A stretch of DNA of 64,000 nucleotides from Streptomyces sp. NBC_01237 (GTDB taxonomy: Bacteria > Actinomycetota > Actinomycetes > Streptomycetales > Streptomycetaceae): positions 4,898,001 through 4,962,000 of the forward strand of contig NZ_CP108508.1 of assembly GCF_035917275.1 (NCBI RefSeq). Direction: 5' to 3'. The notes below the pieces were generated by a model that saw nothing but the letters and a program-made list of their open reading frames with translations, was not told where the DNA came from and did not search any database. Positions 7,454 to 17,506 of the stretch are shown here, piece after piece; position 1 is the first letter of the stretch; each line of letters begins with the position of its first letter. Position numbers and translations under genes: made by a program.

Positions 7454-8560
7454 GTGAGCACGCGCAGAAGTTTTCTCGGCTCCGCCACCGCAGCCGGTGC
7501 CATGACATTCCTCGGCGCTCCTCAGGCCGCAGCCGCAGAGGGTGGGAGCACTTCTCCGGGGCCGGATCCAGTGGCCCGGAAGCTCCCGGCCCGCGAGGCG
7601 ATCCTCGCGGCCGAGAGCGGAACGCAGAAGCATTACGACGCGCTCCGGGCCGAGTTGATCGACCAACTGAGTCCGGTCATCGTCATTCAGAACGACGACC
7701 AGGGCGGCCTGTACACCCTGATCCACAACGGAGAACAGGAGTCGCTGCACCCTGTCTCCGAGATCTTCGAACTGGCCAAATCCATCGCCCACATTCCGCT
7801 GGGCATCTACTCGATCACCGCCCCGTACCTCGGCCGCCGGCTCCCGGACCTCCCCAGCTCCGACCGTCTCGACCGGCACGACGTGGACATGGTGGCGTTC
7901 AAGGGGGCGGCGGAGAAAGGCTGGATCGGTCCGCTCCGGGATTTCGGTACGACCCTGACGACAGCCAGGCAGCAGCTCGGCGACGCGGACCTGCCGCGGC
8001 GGCTGGAAGCGTCGAGCGCGCGGATCCTCGACGGGGCGCTCGACTTCGTCCAGGGGGCGGTGCGGCGCGGGCAGGTCGACATGGAGTCGTTCGAGGACTT
8101 CACCGGCCCGTTGAACGCGGCCATCCGCACCAATGTGCGGCACGCGTCCGAGGCGCAGATCGAAGGTGTGGAAGACCTCATGGGGCGGTGGCGGGAGACG
8201 ATCGGTGAGGAGGACTGGCCCGGCCTGTACGTCGTCGTCCTGTCGATCTGGACGACGTCCGCCCTGAACCAGAACTCGATCATCGTCAGACAGCTCATGG
8301 ACCCTGCGAAGGCGGACTCGCACCTGATCGACCTGCCGACGGCCCAACTGCCCGCCGACCCCGTCTTCGTCGCCCTCGACAACCTGGCCCGGATCGTGCA
8401 GGACAACATCGCGGCGGAGCTGGTGTTCCCCGTGGATCACGATCTGGCGGACGCGCTGAAGGGGCCCGAGGATCTGCTGGCGCAGGAGATCCTGCGCCAA
8501 CTCGCCTGCCCGTACCGGAGCGCGACCGCGGCGAGGAAGGCCGCACGAGCGGCGTCGTAG
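7454..8560 (+). CDS. Tat-exported protein of unknown function
   Basis: 368 residues from GTG. The N-terminus STRRSFLGSATAAGAMTFLG with a following AAAA-E site is a textbook twin-arginine signal (cleavage about residue 28). The mature part is acidic and helical with no motif I recognise; it has segments such as VIVIQNDDQGGLYTLIHNGE and IPLGIYSITAPYLG. Export by Tat suggests folding in the cytoplasm, often with a cofactor. GGAAGA upstream could serve as a ribosome site. The gene is divergent from the kinase-like gene with about 70 bp between the starts, so they may share a promoter region. Confidence 0.75.
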   Translation: MSTRRSFLGSATAAGAMTFLGAPQAAAAEGGSTSPGPDPVARKLPAREAILAAESGTQKHYDALRAELIDQLSPVIVIQNDDQGGLYTLIHNGEQESLHPVSEIFELAKSIAHIPLGIYSITAPYLGRRLPDLPSSDRLDRHDVDMVAFKGAAEKGWIGPLRDFGTTLTTARQQLGDADLPRRLEASSARILDGALDFVQGAVRRGQVDMESFEDFTGPLNAAIRTNVRHASEAQIEGVEDLMGRWRETIGEEDWPGLYVVVLSIWTTSALNQNSIIVRQLMDPAKADSHLIDLPTAQLPADPVFVALDNLARIVQDNIAAELVFPVDHDLADALKGPEDLLAQEILRQLACPYRSATAARKAARAAS

Positions 8561-8774
8561 CCGCGGTGTTCTCGCGGCCCGGTAGCCCGGTAGTACCCCA
8601 GCCCGGCCGTCCGTCGAGCGGCACCGTGCGCCCCTGCCTCGCCTTCCACCTCGGCGGCAGCACGCGCCTCTCTCCGTCCCGTCCGAGGGGAGGGCAGACG
8701 CGGCGCGGTCCGATGCGTGGCCGGTGGGAAAACGCGTGTGCGGTCCGTCCGCGGCGCGTGATAGGCACCGGGGC

Positions 8775-9335
8775 ATGGACGACCTTGAGACAGCGCGGCT
8801 CCTCCTCCATCCGCTGAGCGCCGATGAGGCCCATGAACTGGTGGCGTACGCCGAGAGCGGGCCGGACGGGCCGGGGCGGCGGGACTCCTGGGCGGTCGGC
8901 TATCCCCTGGACGGGGACGTGTCCGCCGCCCGGCGCCTGCTGAACTCCCTTACGGGCGAGGGCGCTACGCCGACCCCGCACCCCGGGGTGTTCGAGATCC
9001 GCCGTCGTGAGGACGGGCTGGCCATCGGGGGTGTGGACTTCCACGGTCCCGCCGACGACACCGGCAGCGTCACGATCGGGTACGGGCTCGTTCCGGTGGG
9101 GCGGGGCAGGGGGTACGCCTCCGAAGCGCTGCGCGCGCTGCTGGAGTTCGCGCGGGTGAGCGGTATCGCCCGCGTGAAGGGTGACGCCGACCACGACAAC
9201 ATCGCTTCCCGGCACGTCATGGCGGCCGCCGGCATGCGGCAGGTCGGGGAGGACGAGCGCGTGACGTACTACGAGGTCTCGTGGGACGACGCGGGCCTCC
9301 GCGCCGGGGCCAGGACGGGCGCGGTCCGCCTCTGA
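8775..9335 (+). CDS. GNAT-family N-acetyltransferase (RimJ/RimL-like)
   Basis: 186 residues. Starts MDDLETARLLLHPLS, typical of the RimJ/RimL group; the acetyl-CoA loop is VPVGRGRGYASEALRALL (about 113-130), then DADHDNIASRHVMAAAGM, the conserved N-x-x-S motif of the family. It would transfer acetyl from acetyl-CoA to an unknown amine. An upstream in-frame ATG (8724) exists but adds a non-conserved, Arg-rich stretch, so the later start was preferred. Confidence 0.85.
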   Translation: MDDLETARLLLHPLSADEAHELVAYAESGPDGPGRRDSWAVGYPLDGDVSAARRLLNSLTGEGATPTPHPGVFEIRRREDGLAIGGVDFHGPADDTGSVTIGYGLVPVGRGRGYASEALRALLEFARVSGIARVKGDADHDNIASRHVMAAAGMRQVGEDERVTYYEVSWDDAGLRAGARTGAVRL

Positions 9336-9519
9336 CCGGTCGCCCATTCCGGCCGGAAGCGGTGCACCGGGATGCGGGCCCTGGCCAGGCGCGCGTGGAC
9401 CTCCCGCCTTCAGCCGAGTAATCACCCTGCGACTCCAGGGGTACGGCCTTGTTCCTCTGGTGACGTGCACCCGTCATAATTCGTGGGCTGACCCCCACGG
9501 CATACGGAGGCACTCCCGC

Positions 9520-10422
9520 ATGAGCCCGTACACCGCTACCCGCAGGAACGTCCTGGCGGGCGCGCTCGCCGTCTCCGCCACCGCGCTGGTCGGCGTCGCC
9601 CCCGCCGTCGCCGGGGCGCGTACGTCCCGTACGGTCCGCACCCCGCAGGACTGGATGGGCGCCATCCCCGACGCGACCGCCCTGCAGCGCCTCACGATCC
9701 CGGGCTCGCACGATTCGGGTGCGCGGTACGGCGGCCCCTGGTCCGAGTGCCAGAACACGACGATCGCCGAGCAGCTGAACAGCGGCATACGCTTCCTCGA
9801 CGTGCGGTGCCGGATCACCGGGGACTCGTTCGCCATCCACCACGGGGCCTCGTTCCAGAACCTGATGTTCGGCGATGTCCTCGGCGCCTGCTGGGACTTC
9901 CTGGCCGCGCGGCCGAGCGAGACCGTGCTGATGCGGGTCAAGCAGGAGTACTCGGAGGAGAGCGACGCCGCGTTCCGGCGGATCTTCGACCTCTACCTCG
10001 ACACCAAGGGCTGGCGGCCGCTGTTCCGCCTCGACTCCACGCTGCCCACGCTGGGTCAGGCGCGCGGCAAGGTGGTGCTGCTCGCCGACAACGGAGGACT
10101 GCCCGGGGTCCGGTACGCCGATCCGGGGGTCTTCGACATCCAGGACGACTACATGGCCGAGCCGTTCGGGAAGTACCCGAAGATCGAGGCCCAGTTCCGC
10201 AGGGCCGCCGAGCAGCCGGGCAAGCTGTTCATGAACTACGTGAGCACCGCCGCCCTGATGCCGCCCCGCTGGAACGCCGACCGGCTCAACCCGCAGGTGC
10301 ACTCCTTCCTCGACGGCTCGGGAACCGCGGGCTGGACGGGCCTGGGCATCGTCCCCCTGGACTTCCCCGCGACCCGGTCCGGGCTGGTGGAATCCCTGAT
10401 CCGGCACAACCCGGGGGCCTGA
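9520..10422 (+). CDS. Secreted phosphatidylinositol-specific phospholipase C
   Basis: 300 residues. A Tat-like signal (ATRRNVLAGALAVSATALVG) precedes a PI-PLC X domain: LTIPGSHDSGAR holds the first catalytic His, and FAIHHGAS the second; RFLDVRCR and VLMRVKQEYSEE are the Ca-free bacterial-type core. It cleaves phosphatidylinositol to diacylglycerol and inositol phosphate outside the cell. ACGGAGG lies 9 nt before the ATG. A CATAAT box at about 9475 could be part of the promoter. The protein ends shortly after IVPLDFPATRSGLVESLIR, which is the normal family end. Confidence 0.92.
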   Translation: MSPYTATRRNVLAGALAVSATALVGVAPAVAGARTSRTVRTPQDWMGAIPDATALQRLTIPGSHDSGARYGGPWSECQNTTIAEQLNSGIRFLDVRCRITGDSFAIHHGASFQNLMFGDVLGACWDFLAARPSETVLMRVKQEYSEESDAAFRRIFDLYLDTKGWRPLFRLDSTLPTLGQARGKVVLLADNGGLPGVRYADPGVFDIQDDYMAEPFGKYPKIEAQFRRAAEQPGKLFMNYVSTAALMPPRWNADRLNPQVHSFLDGSGTAGWTGLGIVPLDFPATRSGLVESLIRHNPGA

Positions 10423-10609
10423 GGCGCGGGACGCGGACCGCTTGCGTTTCTTTCGAATTGCGCGATGCTGATGAACTCCGTCCTGCGCGCCCAGGTGGGC
10501 TCCTACCGGCGGGAGCCCCGCGATCTGCACGGTCTGCTGGACAGGCTGGACTCGGGCGGCGTACCGCAGTTCGCCGCCGAGTTCCGCCGTCGGCTCCGAC
10601 TCCGCCCGG

Positions 10610-12025
10610 TCACAGCTCCGGCGGCGGTTGCGGCGCACCCGGCAGCCGGATCGACGCGACCGTGCCGGGGCCGTCGTCCGCGGCCGGGGTCAGGGTGATG
10701 GTGCCGCCCGCCTGCTGGACCGTGCGGGCCACGATGGACAGGCCCAGGCCGGAGCCGGGGAGCTGGCGGGCCGACGGGGAGCGCCAGAAGCGTTCGAAGA
10801 CGTGGGGGAGTTCATCGGCGGGGATGCCGGGGCCCCGGTCCCGTACCGTCAGCTCGCCCCGGTGCAGGATCACGTCGATCGTCGCGCCGGGCGGGCTGAA
10901 CTTCACCGCGTTGTCCAGGACGTTGACGACCGCCCGTTCCAGTGCGGCCGGTTCCGCCCTTACGTACCAGGGGGCCAGCTCCGCCGTGATCGTCAGCTCG
11001 GGGCCGCGCAGCCTGGCCCGTTGCAGGGCGGTGCGGGTGATGTCGTGGAGGGCGACCACCTGGAGCGGGCCGGGCTGGGCGGCGTCCGGGCGGGCCAGTT
11101 CCTGGAGGTCGCCGATGAGCGAGGCCAGCTCCGTCATCTGGGCCTTGACCGACGTCATCAGGGCCTTGCGGTCGTCCGGCGGGATCGCCCGGCCGGTCTC
11201 CTCGCTGCGGGCGAGCAGTTCGACGTTCGTGCGCAGCGAGGTGAGCGGGGTCCTCAGTTCGTGGCCCGCGTCCGCGATCAGCTGGGCCTGGAGGTCGCGG
11301 GAGGTGGCGAGCGAGGCGGTCATGGAGTTGAAGGAGCGCGAGAGCCGGGCGATCTCGTCCTCGCCCTCGACCGGGATACGGACGGTGAGGTCCTCGGTAC
11401 GGGCCACGTGTTCCACGGCCTCGGTGAGCTCGTCCACCGGGCGCAGCCCGGACCTGGCCACCCACAGCCCGGCGGCGCCCGCGCCGACGACGCCGATGCC
11501 GGAGACGATGAGCAGGACCAGGGCCAGCTGGTTCAGCGGGTCGGTGACCTGGTCCATGGGGATGGCCACCGAGACCGCGACGCCGCGCCGCTCCTGGTTG
11601 GGGATCGTCGTCGTGTAGACGCGCATGGCCGTGCCGTCGGCGGCGTCCGTGGTGTGCGTGGCGCTCTTGCGCACACCCGCGGCGACCACCCGGTCGGAGG
11701 GCTGCACGGGGATCGCGGACTTGTCCGGCTGTGTGCAGGGCTCCGCACCGACCGCCGTCACCAGCTGGATCGTGTAGGGGCCGGTCACGATCTGGACGTC
11801 ACCCGGCAACTGGTTCGTGCAGGACGCCGTGAGCAGCCTGATCGCGTCGTCGTTCGGCTTGACCTGGCTCAGGGTCGTGTCGAGCTGCTCGGTGAGCCGT
11901 TCGCGCGTCGTCACCCAGCAGGCCAGGGCGACCGCCGCCACCGCCACCGCCACCGCCGTCGCCACCAGCATCGCCAGCCTCGACCGCAGGGGCAGCGCCC
12001 GAAGCCGCCGCAGCGGGCCGCTCAC
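10610..12025 (-). CDS. Sensor histidine kinase (MprB-like)
   Basis: 471 residues. First membrane helix about 17-36, an extracytoplasmic loop of about 130 residues containing Cys69 and Cys97 (possible disulfide), second helix about 166-188, HAMP, then the phosphoacceptor [14 protein letters not shown] (His255) and catalytic boxes [17 protein letters not shown] and GSGLGLSI. It phosphorylates the response regulator whose gene overlaps its start by 4 bp. The HtrA-like protease immediately upstream gives the order protease - regulator - kinase, comparable to the MprAB/PepD envelope-stress set of mycobacteria. The signal is probably surface stress, by analogy only. Confidence 0.93.
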   Translation of the reverse strand: MSGPLRRLRALPLRSRLAMLVATAVAVAVAAVALACWVTTRERLTEQLDTTLSQVKPNDDAIRLLTASCTNQLPGDVQIVTGPYTIQLVTAVGAEPCTQPDKSAIPVQPSDRVVAAGVRKSATHTTDAADGTAMRVYTTTIPNQERRGVAVSVAIPMDQVTDPLNQLALVLLIVSGIGVVGAGAAGLWVARSGLRPVDELTEAVEHVARTEDLTVRIPVEGEDEIARLSRSFNSMTASLATSRDLQAQLIADAGHELRTPLTSLRTNVELLARSEETGRAIPPDDRKALMTSVKAQMTELASLIGDLQELARPDAAQPGPLQVVALHDITRTALQRARLRGPELTITAELAPWYVRAEPAALERAVVNVLDNAVKFSPPGATIDVILHRGELTVRDRGPGIPADELPHVFERFWRSPSARQLPGSGLGLSIVARTVQQAGGTITLTPAADDGPGTVASIRLPGAPQPPPEL

Positions 12026-12753
12026 CCCTCACCGCCGCCGGACCGCAGCGCGTATCCCACGCCGCGCACCGTGTGGACCAGACGCGGTTCGCCGCCCGCC
12101 TCCGTCTTGCGGCGCAGGTACATCACGTACACGTCCAGGGAGTTCGAGCTCGGTTCGAAGTCGAATCCCCAGACCGCCTTGAGGATCTGTTCCCGGGTGA
12201 GGACCTGGCGCGGGTGCGCCAGGAACATCTCCAGGAGGGTGAACTCGGTACGGGTCAGCTCGACCCGGCGCTCTCCCCGGGTGACCTCGCGGGTGGTGAG
12301 GTCCATCCGCAGGTCGGCGAAGGACAGGACGTCGTCGTCGGTGATGTCCGCGCCCGCCGCGGCCGCGTAGGAGCTGCGGCGCAGCAGGGCCCGGATGCGG
12401 GCGAAGAGCTCGTCCAGCTCGAAGGGCTTGACCAGGTAGTCGTCGGCGCCCGCGTCGAGGCCGGTGACCCGGTCGCCGACGGTGTCGCGGGCGGTGAGCA
12501 TGAGGATGGGGGTGGTGGTGCCGGTGGACCTGATGCGGCGGGCGGCGGTGAGGCCGTCCATGCGCGGCATCTGGATGTCCAGGACGATCAGGTCGGGGGC
12601 GTACGCCTCCGCCTTGGTGAGGGCGTCGTAGCCGTCCACGGCGACCTCGGTCCCGTACCCCTCGAAGGCGAGGCTGCGCTGCAGCGCCTCGCGCACGGCG
12701 GGCTCGTCGTCGACGATCAGGATGCGCTGCGGATCGTCTTCGGCGGGGCTCAT
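12022..12753 (-). CDS. OmpR-family response regulator (MprA-like)
   Basis: 243 residues: receiver domain 10-125 (acidic pair VDDEP, phospho-Asp in [13 protein letters not shown], Lys in [12 protein letters not shown]) and a winged helix about 145-235 ([28 protein letters not shown]). It is activated by the downstream kinase (4-bp overlap, ATGA). A likely target is the HtrA-like gene 75 bp upstream, by analogy with MprA control of pepD. Confidence 0.95.
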   Translation of the reverse strand: MSPAEDDPQRILIVDDEPAVREALQRSLAFEGYGTEVAVDGYDALTKAEAYAPDLIVLDIQMPRMDGLTAARRIRSTGTTTPILMLTARDTVGDRVTGLDAGADDYLVKPFELDELFARIRALLRRSSYAAAAGADITDDDVLSFADLRMDLTTREVTRGERRVELTRTEFTLLEMFLAHPRQVLTREQILKAVWGFDFEPSSNSLDVYVMYLRRKTEAGGEPRLVHTVRGVGYALRSGGGEG

Positions 12754-12828
12754 CGCTGCTCGTCCTCTTCTCGTTCCGGCCTGATAAGGATGCTCTCAGC
12801 CTCGCACGGTCGGCACCCGGACCGGTGC

Positions 12829-13869
12829 TCAGGAGCCGGCGCCGGACCGCAGGGTGTCCAGGTCGGCCTTGACCGTGTCGACGGGGATGGCGAAGCCGAG
12901 GCCCACGCTGCCCGCGGCGGAGCCGCCCGTGCCGCTCGCGGAGCTGGGCGAGTACATCGCGGAGTTGATGCCGATGATCTCGCCGTTCATGTTGATCAGC
13001 GCGCCGCCGGAGTTGCCCGGGTTGAGCGAGGCATCGGTCTGGAGGGCCTTGTACGTGGTCTTCGACGTACCCGTGTCGCCGTTGAACTGCTGCCCGCCGA
13101 ACTCGAACGGCCACTGCCCGCCGCCCTGTTGACGCGGGTCCTGCCCCTGGCCGCTGCCGGAGTCGTCGTCCTTGGCCACCGTGACATCGCGGTCGAGCGC
13201 GGAGACGATGCCACTGGTGACCGTGCCGGTCAGACCCTCGGGGGAGCCGATCGCCACGACCTGGTCGCCGACCTTCACCGCGGAGGAGTCGCCGAGCGAA
13301 GCCGTCTTCAGCCCGCTCGCGCCCTGGAGCTTGATCAGCGCGAGGTCCTTGTCGGCGTCGGTGCCGACGACATCGGCGGTGTACGTCTTACCGGTGGAGA
13401 GCGTCACCTCGATCTCGGAGGCGCCGGAGATGACGTGGTTGTTGGTGATGATCTCGCCGTCGGCCGTGATGACCACGCCGGAGCCGGTGGACTGGCCCGC
13501 CGTCGAGGTGGCGCCGATCTCGACGATCGCCGGGGACACGGCCGCCGCGACCCCGGAGACGGTGCCCGCGCTGCTCTGCGAGACGGTGGTGCCGTTGACG
13601 ACGCCGGGGGAGCCGGAGGCGGTCGTACCGCCGTCGGTCAGCTGTCCGACCAGGGCCGCGCTGCCGCCGCCGACCACCGCCGCGACGATCGCCACCGCCG
13701 CCAGGAGCGCGACGGGCCGCCTCGCCCGGCGACGGGGCTTCGGCTGCTCGGGCTCGTACGCGGGCGGCGGCGGGTAGGACGAGGCTCCGCCGGCGTACAC
13801 GTGCGAGGGGTCCGTCGGGTACGAGGGGTACGTCGGGTATTCGCCGCTCGGGCGGTGGCTCTCAGTCAT
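12829..13869 (-). CDS. HtrA/DegP-type trypsin-like serine protease, membrane-anchored, no PDZ
   Basis: 346 residues. A Pro/Tyr-rich cytoplasmic N-terminus (1-45), one membrane helix (PVALLAAVAIVAAVVGGG, about 52-69) and an extracellular S1C protease domain with His145 (ITNNHVISG), Asp175 (DKDLALIK) and Ser287 (NPGNSGGAL). Unlike most HtrA proteins it stops directly after the protease domain (AIPVDTVKADLDTLRSG), so the PDZ domain is absent. It probably degrades or refolds damaged exported proteins. It heads a same-strand group with the two-component genes downstream. Confidence 0.92.
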   Translation of the reverse strand: MTESHRPSGEYPTYPSYPTDPSHVYAGGASSYPPPPAYEPEQPKPRRRARRPVALLAAVAIVAAVVGGGSAALVGQLTDGGTTASGSPGVVNGTTVSQSSAGTVSGVAAAVSPAIVEIGATSTAGQSTGSGVVITADGEIITNNHVISGASEIEVTLSTGKTYTADVVGTDADKDLALIKLQGASGLKTASLGDSSAVKVGDQVVAIGSPEGLTGTVTSGIVSALDRDVTVAKDDDSGSGQGQDPRQQGGGQWPFEFGGQQFNGDTGTSKTTYKALQTDASLNPGNSGGALINMNGEIIGINSAMYSPSSASGTGGSAAGSVGLGFAIPVDTVKADLDTLRSGAGS

Positions 13870-14064
13870 GTCTACGAGAGTGGCCAGCGAACATGAGAGG
13901 AGCCTGAATACGTCCTGAGAAGCCCGGCAGAACCGTGTATGTCCGAAATAAAGTCCCGCCCCCGCCCGCCCCGGGCCGCCCCGGCTCCCGGACCGCCCGC
14001 CGTGAGCGGCCGGCCTCCAGGACCACCCGCCCCGGACCGCCCGCCTCCCGGTGGGTCTACCGCT

Positions 14065-15105
14065 CTACCGCTCGGGCGTCGGCTCCCCGCACCCGCACGA
14101 GCGGCGCACCACCAGCGCCGACGGGAACTGCTTCAGCCGCTCCCGGCGCGAGCCGGAGACCCGCAGCGCGTCGTCCAGGACCAGGTCCACGGCCGCCCGC
14201 GCCATCGCCGGGCGGTCCGAGAAGACCGTCGTCAGCGGCGGGTCGGTGAGACCGGCTTCCTTCACGTCGTCGAAGCCCGCCACCGCGAGCTCCCCGGGCA
14301 CATCGATCCGCAGCTCGCGGGCGGCCCGCAGCACCCCGATGGCCTGGTCGTCCGTCGCACAGAAGATCGCCGGGGGCCGGTCCGGGCCGGACAGCAGCCC
14401 GAGCGCCACCTGGTAGGCGTCGTAACGGTTGTACGGGGCCTGGAACAGCCGGCCCTCCGTCGAACGCCCCGACTCGTGCATCGCCCGGCGCCAGCCCTCG
14501 ATGTGGTCGGCGACCGGGTCACCGACCGCCGGGGTCGACTCCACGCCGCCGAGGCAGGCCACGTACGCGTTGCCGTGCTCCAGCAGGTGGCGGGTGGCCA
14601 GCTGCGCGCCGCCGACGTCGTCCGTGACCACCGCGACGTCATCGATCGCCTCGGGCCGCTCGTGGAGCAGCACGACACGGGCGTCCCATGCCTCGATCTC
14701 GGCCGCGGCCCGCTCGCTGGGTCCCTGGCTGACCAGGATCAGGCCGGAGACGCGCATACCGAGGAAGGCACGCAGATAGTGGACCTCGCGCTCGTCGCGG
14801 TAGTCGGAGTTGCCGACGAGGACCATCTTTCCGCGTTCGGCGGCGGCCTGTTCGACCGCGTGCGCCATCTCCGCGAAGAACGGCTGGCGCGCGTCCGGAA
14901 CGATCATGCCTATGAGGTCGGTGCGCCGCGAGGCCATGGCCTGGGCAACCCGGTCGGGCCGGTATCCCAACTGCTTGATCGCGGCGAGCACCCGCTCGCG
15001 CGTGGCCGGGGCGACCGGCCTGGGTCCGTTGTTGATGACATAACTGACGACCGCGGTCGACGTACCCGCCAGTCTCGCCACATCGTCCCGCGTCACCTTG
15101 GCCAC
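14065..15105 (-). CDS. LacI-family transcriptional repressor
   Basis: 346 residues. HTH at residues 4-25 ([20 protein letters not shown]), hinge helix about 46-58, and a periplasmic-binding-like sugar domain ([39 protein letters not shown]). It probably binds a sugar or sugar phosphate; no sugar operon is adjacent, so the target is unknown. The GTG start is leaderless-type: TAGACT (15113-15118, minus strand) lies 7 nt upstream. It follows glnR on the same strand 24 bp away but has its own promoter. Confidence 0.92.
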   Translation of the reverse strand: MAKVTRDDVARLAGTSTAVVSYVINNGPRPVAPATRERVLAAIKQLGYRPDRVAQAMASRRTDLIGMIVPDARQPFFAEMAHAVEQAAAERGKMVLVGNSDYRDEREVHYLRAFLGMRVSGLILVSQGPSERAAAEIEAWDARVVLLHERPEAIDDVAVVTDDVGGAQLATRHLLEHGNAYVACLGGVESTPAVGDPVADHIEGWRRAMHESGRSTEGRLFQAPYNRYDAYQVALGLLSGPDRPPAIFCATDDQAIGVLRAARELRIDVPGELAVAGFDDVKEAGLTDPPLTTVFSDRPAMARAAVDLVLDDALRVSGSRRERLKQFPSALVVRRSCGCGEPTPER

Positions 15106-15129
15106 GCGCGGCAGTCTACGCGGATGGAC

Positions 15130-15966
15130 CTACCTCTTGGCAGGTCGGACCGGGGCTTCTTCCGGGAGCTCCGCTTTGGGCGGCTGCGCCGAACGGGTCA
15201 CGGCTTCGGTGGCCGTCACCACTGCCGCCCGGACCTTCGCCGCCCGGTCCTTGGCCTCCTGCGCCTTCGCCTCCTCGGCGGCGGCGCGCTCCACCTTCTC
15301 CGGGGCGACGAAGCGGTAACCGACGTTGCGTACGGTGCCGATCAGCGACTCGTGCTCGGGACCCAGCTTGGCGCGCAGCCGCCGGACGTGGACGTCGACC
15401 GTCCGCGTACCGCCGAAGTAGTCGTATCCCCACACCTCCTGGAGCAGCTGGGCGCGGGTGAAGACGCGGCCCGGGTGCTGGGCGAGGTACTTGAGCAGCT
15501 CGAACTCCTTGAAGGTCAGGTCCAGGACCCGGCCCTTCAACTTGGCGCTGTACGTCGCCTCGTCGACCGAGAGGTCGCCGTTGCGGATCTCCATCGGGGA
15601 GTCGTCCGAGGTGATCTGCCGGCGGCCGGTGGCCAGCCGCAGCCGGGCCTCGACCTCCGCGGGGCCCGCCGTGTCCAGCAGGACGTCGTCGATGCCCCAG
15701 TCGGCGGTGACGGCGGCGAGCCCGCCCTCCGTGACCACGAGGATCAGCGGACAGCCGGGTCCGGTGGACCGCAGCAGCTGACAGAGCGAACGCACCTGTG
15801 GGAGGTCGCGGCGCCCGTCGATGAGGATCACGTCGGCACCCGGGGTGTCGACGAGAGCGGGGCCTTCGGCGGGGGCGACCCGCACGCTGTGCAGCAGGAG
15901 GCCGAGGGCGGGGAGCACCTCCGTCGACGGCTGAAGTGCGTTGGTCAGAAGCAGCAGTGAACTCAT
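15130..15966 (-). CDS. glnR: Nitrogen-metabolism global regulator GlnR
   Basis: 278 residues, orphan OmpR-type regulator. The atypical receiver (1-115) keeps Asp50 ([10 protein letters not shown]) but has Thr8-Asn9 where phosphorylated receivers have an acidic pair, as known for GlnR, whose homodimer forms without Asp phosphorylation. The winged helix (about 130-222) reads [20 protein letters not shown] and [18 protein letters not shown] charged Ala/Glu/Lys tail (about 225-278) follows. GlnR controls glnA, amtB, nitrate/nitrite and urease genes in Streptomyces. No kinase gene is adjacent. The position near mshD and nur fits the conserved core gene order. Confidence 0.95.
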   Translation of the reverse strand: MSSLLLLTNALQPSTEVLPALGLLLHSVRVAPAEGPALVDTPGADVILIDGRRDLPQVRSLCQLLRSTGPGCPLILVVTEGGLAAVTADWGIDDVLLDTAGPAEVEARLRLATGRRQITSDDSPMEIRNGDLSVDEATYSAKLKGRVLDLTFKEFELLKYLAQHPGRVFTRAQLLQEVWGYDYFGGTRTVDVHVRRLRAKLGPEHESLIGTVRNVGYRFVAPEKVERAAAEEAKAQEAKDRAAKVRAAVVTATEAVTRSAQPPKAELPEEAPVRPAKR

Positions 15967-16240
15967 CGCCGCCCACCTGCCCGGTTCGTCGGTCGATCGT
16001 CTTGCACGGTTCGCTCGCCCATTACGTCGGTCCTCCTCGTTCCCTGCGAGAGGGGCACTCCCGGGTCGGACCCGGGGGAGTATGCGGCACTGCTTCGTAC
16101 GGTCATGCGGGTTCTACGGGTGCGGTCCCGCGCCCTGGGACCGCTGAGCTTGTTGAAACGTCTCCGTAACAACGTGTGGAAAGCACAAAAGGACCCGGGG
16201 GCTGCATTGCCCGGATCCTCTTCGCAGCAGAATAACCCAC

Positions 16241-17200
16241 ATGAGTTCTGTGTCCGAGGGTCGATTCCTGAGTTCTTCTGTTTCCCTCCTCACGCCGAAC
16301 CCCCGCCGCACCACATTGCTGACCGATGACGGGGTCGCGGTCGAGGCGGTGTACGAACCGTGTACGGCGGGTTTCGCGGCTGTGGGGGAGGGGGCGGCGG
16401 ACAGTGCGGGGGAGCGGGTTCGGGCCACTACGGCGATCGTCGTCGCGCACGGCTTCACCGGCCATCTGGACCGGCCCGCCGTGCGGCGGGCGGCTCAGGT
16501 GTTCTCCCAGCGTGCGGCCGTGATCACGTTCTCCTTTCGGGGGCACGGACGGTCCGGAGGGCGCTCGACCGTGGGCGACCGGGAAGTACGGGATCTGGCC
16601 GCCGCGGTGGCCTGGGCGCGCTCGCTGGGGCACCGGCGGATCGTTATGGTCGGCTTCTCGATGGGCGGCTCCGTGGCGCTCCGGCACGGGGCGCTGTATA
16701 CGGATGACGCGACCCCGATTCCGGCCCGGAACGCGGGACCGGATTCCGTCCACGATGTGATACGGGGCGATTCGGCCGTTCGAGTAACGGCGTGCGAGGG
16801 GCGCATGGAGGCGCACGCCGACGCGGTGGTTGCGGTGAGTGCTCCCGCGCGCTGGTTCTACCGCGGTACGGCCCCGATGCGGCGCCTGCACTGGGTGGTC
16901 ACCCGTCCCACGGGCCGGCTCGTCGGCCGCTACGGCTTCGGCACCCGGATCGACCGCGCGGCCTGGGACCCCGTACCGCTCTCCCCGGTCGGCGCGGTCC
17001 CGCTGATCGCCCCCGCCCCGCTGCTCGTCGTGCACGGCGACCAGGACCCGTACTTCCCGCTCGACCACCCGAGGGCGCTCGCCGCGGCGGCCGGTGAGGG
17101 CGGCGCGGACCTGTGGCTGGAGCGGGGGATGGGGCACGCGGAGAACGCGTCCGACGACGCCCTGCTCGCCCGCATCGCCGACTGGGCGGTCGCGGCGTGA
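16241..17200 (+). CDS. Alpha/beta hydrolase
   Basis: 319 residues. Nucleophile elbow GFSMGGS (about residue 142), acid in VHGDQDPYFPL, and the catalytic His in RGMGHAEN near the C-terminus; an oxyanion region VVAHGFTGHLDRP is present. The central part contains an unusual insert of about 45 residues between the elbow strand and the sheet (ARNAGPDSVHDVIRGDS). Substrate unknown. It heads a plus-strand run with a MoaD-like gene 41 bp downstream. The intergenic stretch 15967-16240 between glnR and this gene holds both promoters. Confidence 0.85.
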   Translation: MSSVSEGRFLSSSVSLLTPNPRRTTLLTDDGVAVEAVYEPCTAGFAAVGEGAADSAGERVRATTAIVVAHGFTGHLDRPAVRRAAQVFSQRAAVITFSFRGHGRSGGRSTVGDREVRDLAAAVAWARSLGHRRIVMVGFSMGGSVALRHGALYTDDATPIPARNAGPDSVHDVIRGDSAVRVTACEGRMEAHADAVVAVSAPARWFYRGTAPMRRLHWVVTRPTGRLVGRYGFGTRIDRAAWDPVPLSPVGAVPLIAPAPLLVVHGDQDPYFPLDHPRALAAAAGEGGADLWLERGMGHAENASDDALLARIADWAVAA

Positions 17201-17241
17201 CCCATCATGGACAGCTGACGCACGAGGAAAGGGGTGGCGCC

Positions 17242-17496
17242 ATGGCGACGGGAACGATCCGTTACTGGGCTGCGGCCAAGGCCGCTGCGGGGGCCGCGGA
17301 GGAACCGTACACGGCGGCGACACTCGCCGAGGCGCTCGACGCGGTGCGCGAACGGCACCCCGGTGAGCTGGCCCACGTACTGCGAAGGTGTTCGTTCCTG
17401 ATCGACGGTGATCCCGTCGGGACCCGTGGCCATGAGACCGTACGGCTTGCCGAGGGCGGCACGGTCGAGGTGCTCCCGCCGTTCGCAGGAGGGTGA
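17242..17496 (+). CDS. MoaD/ThiS-family sulfur-carrier protein
   Basis: 84 residues with the beta-grasp fold signature and the C-terminal Gly-Gly (VLPPFAGG) that is adenylated and thiocarboxylated by an E1-like enzyme. Sequence such as TIRYWAAAKAAAGAAEEPY is typical of MoaD-like proteins for molybdopterin synthesis. No moaE or moeB is adjacent, so it may serve another sulfur transfer pathway. GAGGAAAGGGG precedes the ATG. Confidence 0.88.
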   Translation: MATGTIRYWAAAKAAAGAAEEPYTAATLAEALDAVRERHPGELAHVLRRCSFLIDGDPVGTRGHETVRLAEGGTVEVLPPFAGG

Positions 17497-17506
17497 ACCG
17501 CAGACC

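Noticed and set aside
10465..10698. 77-codon plus-strand frame after the phospholipase gene
   Set aside because: The first 45 residues look slightly protein-like, but it runs into the 3' end of the kinase gene and lacks a ribosome site. May be the remnant of a lost gene; not supported enough.
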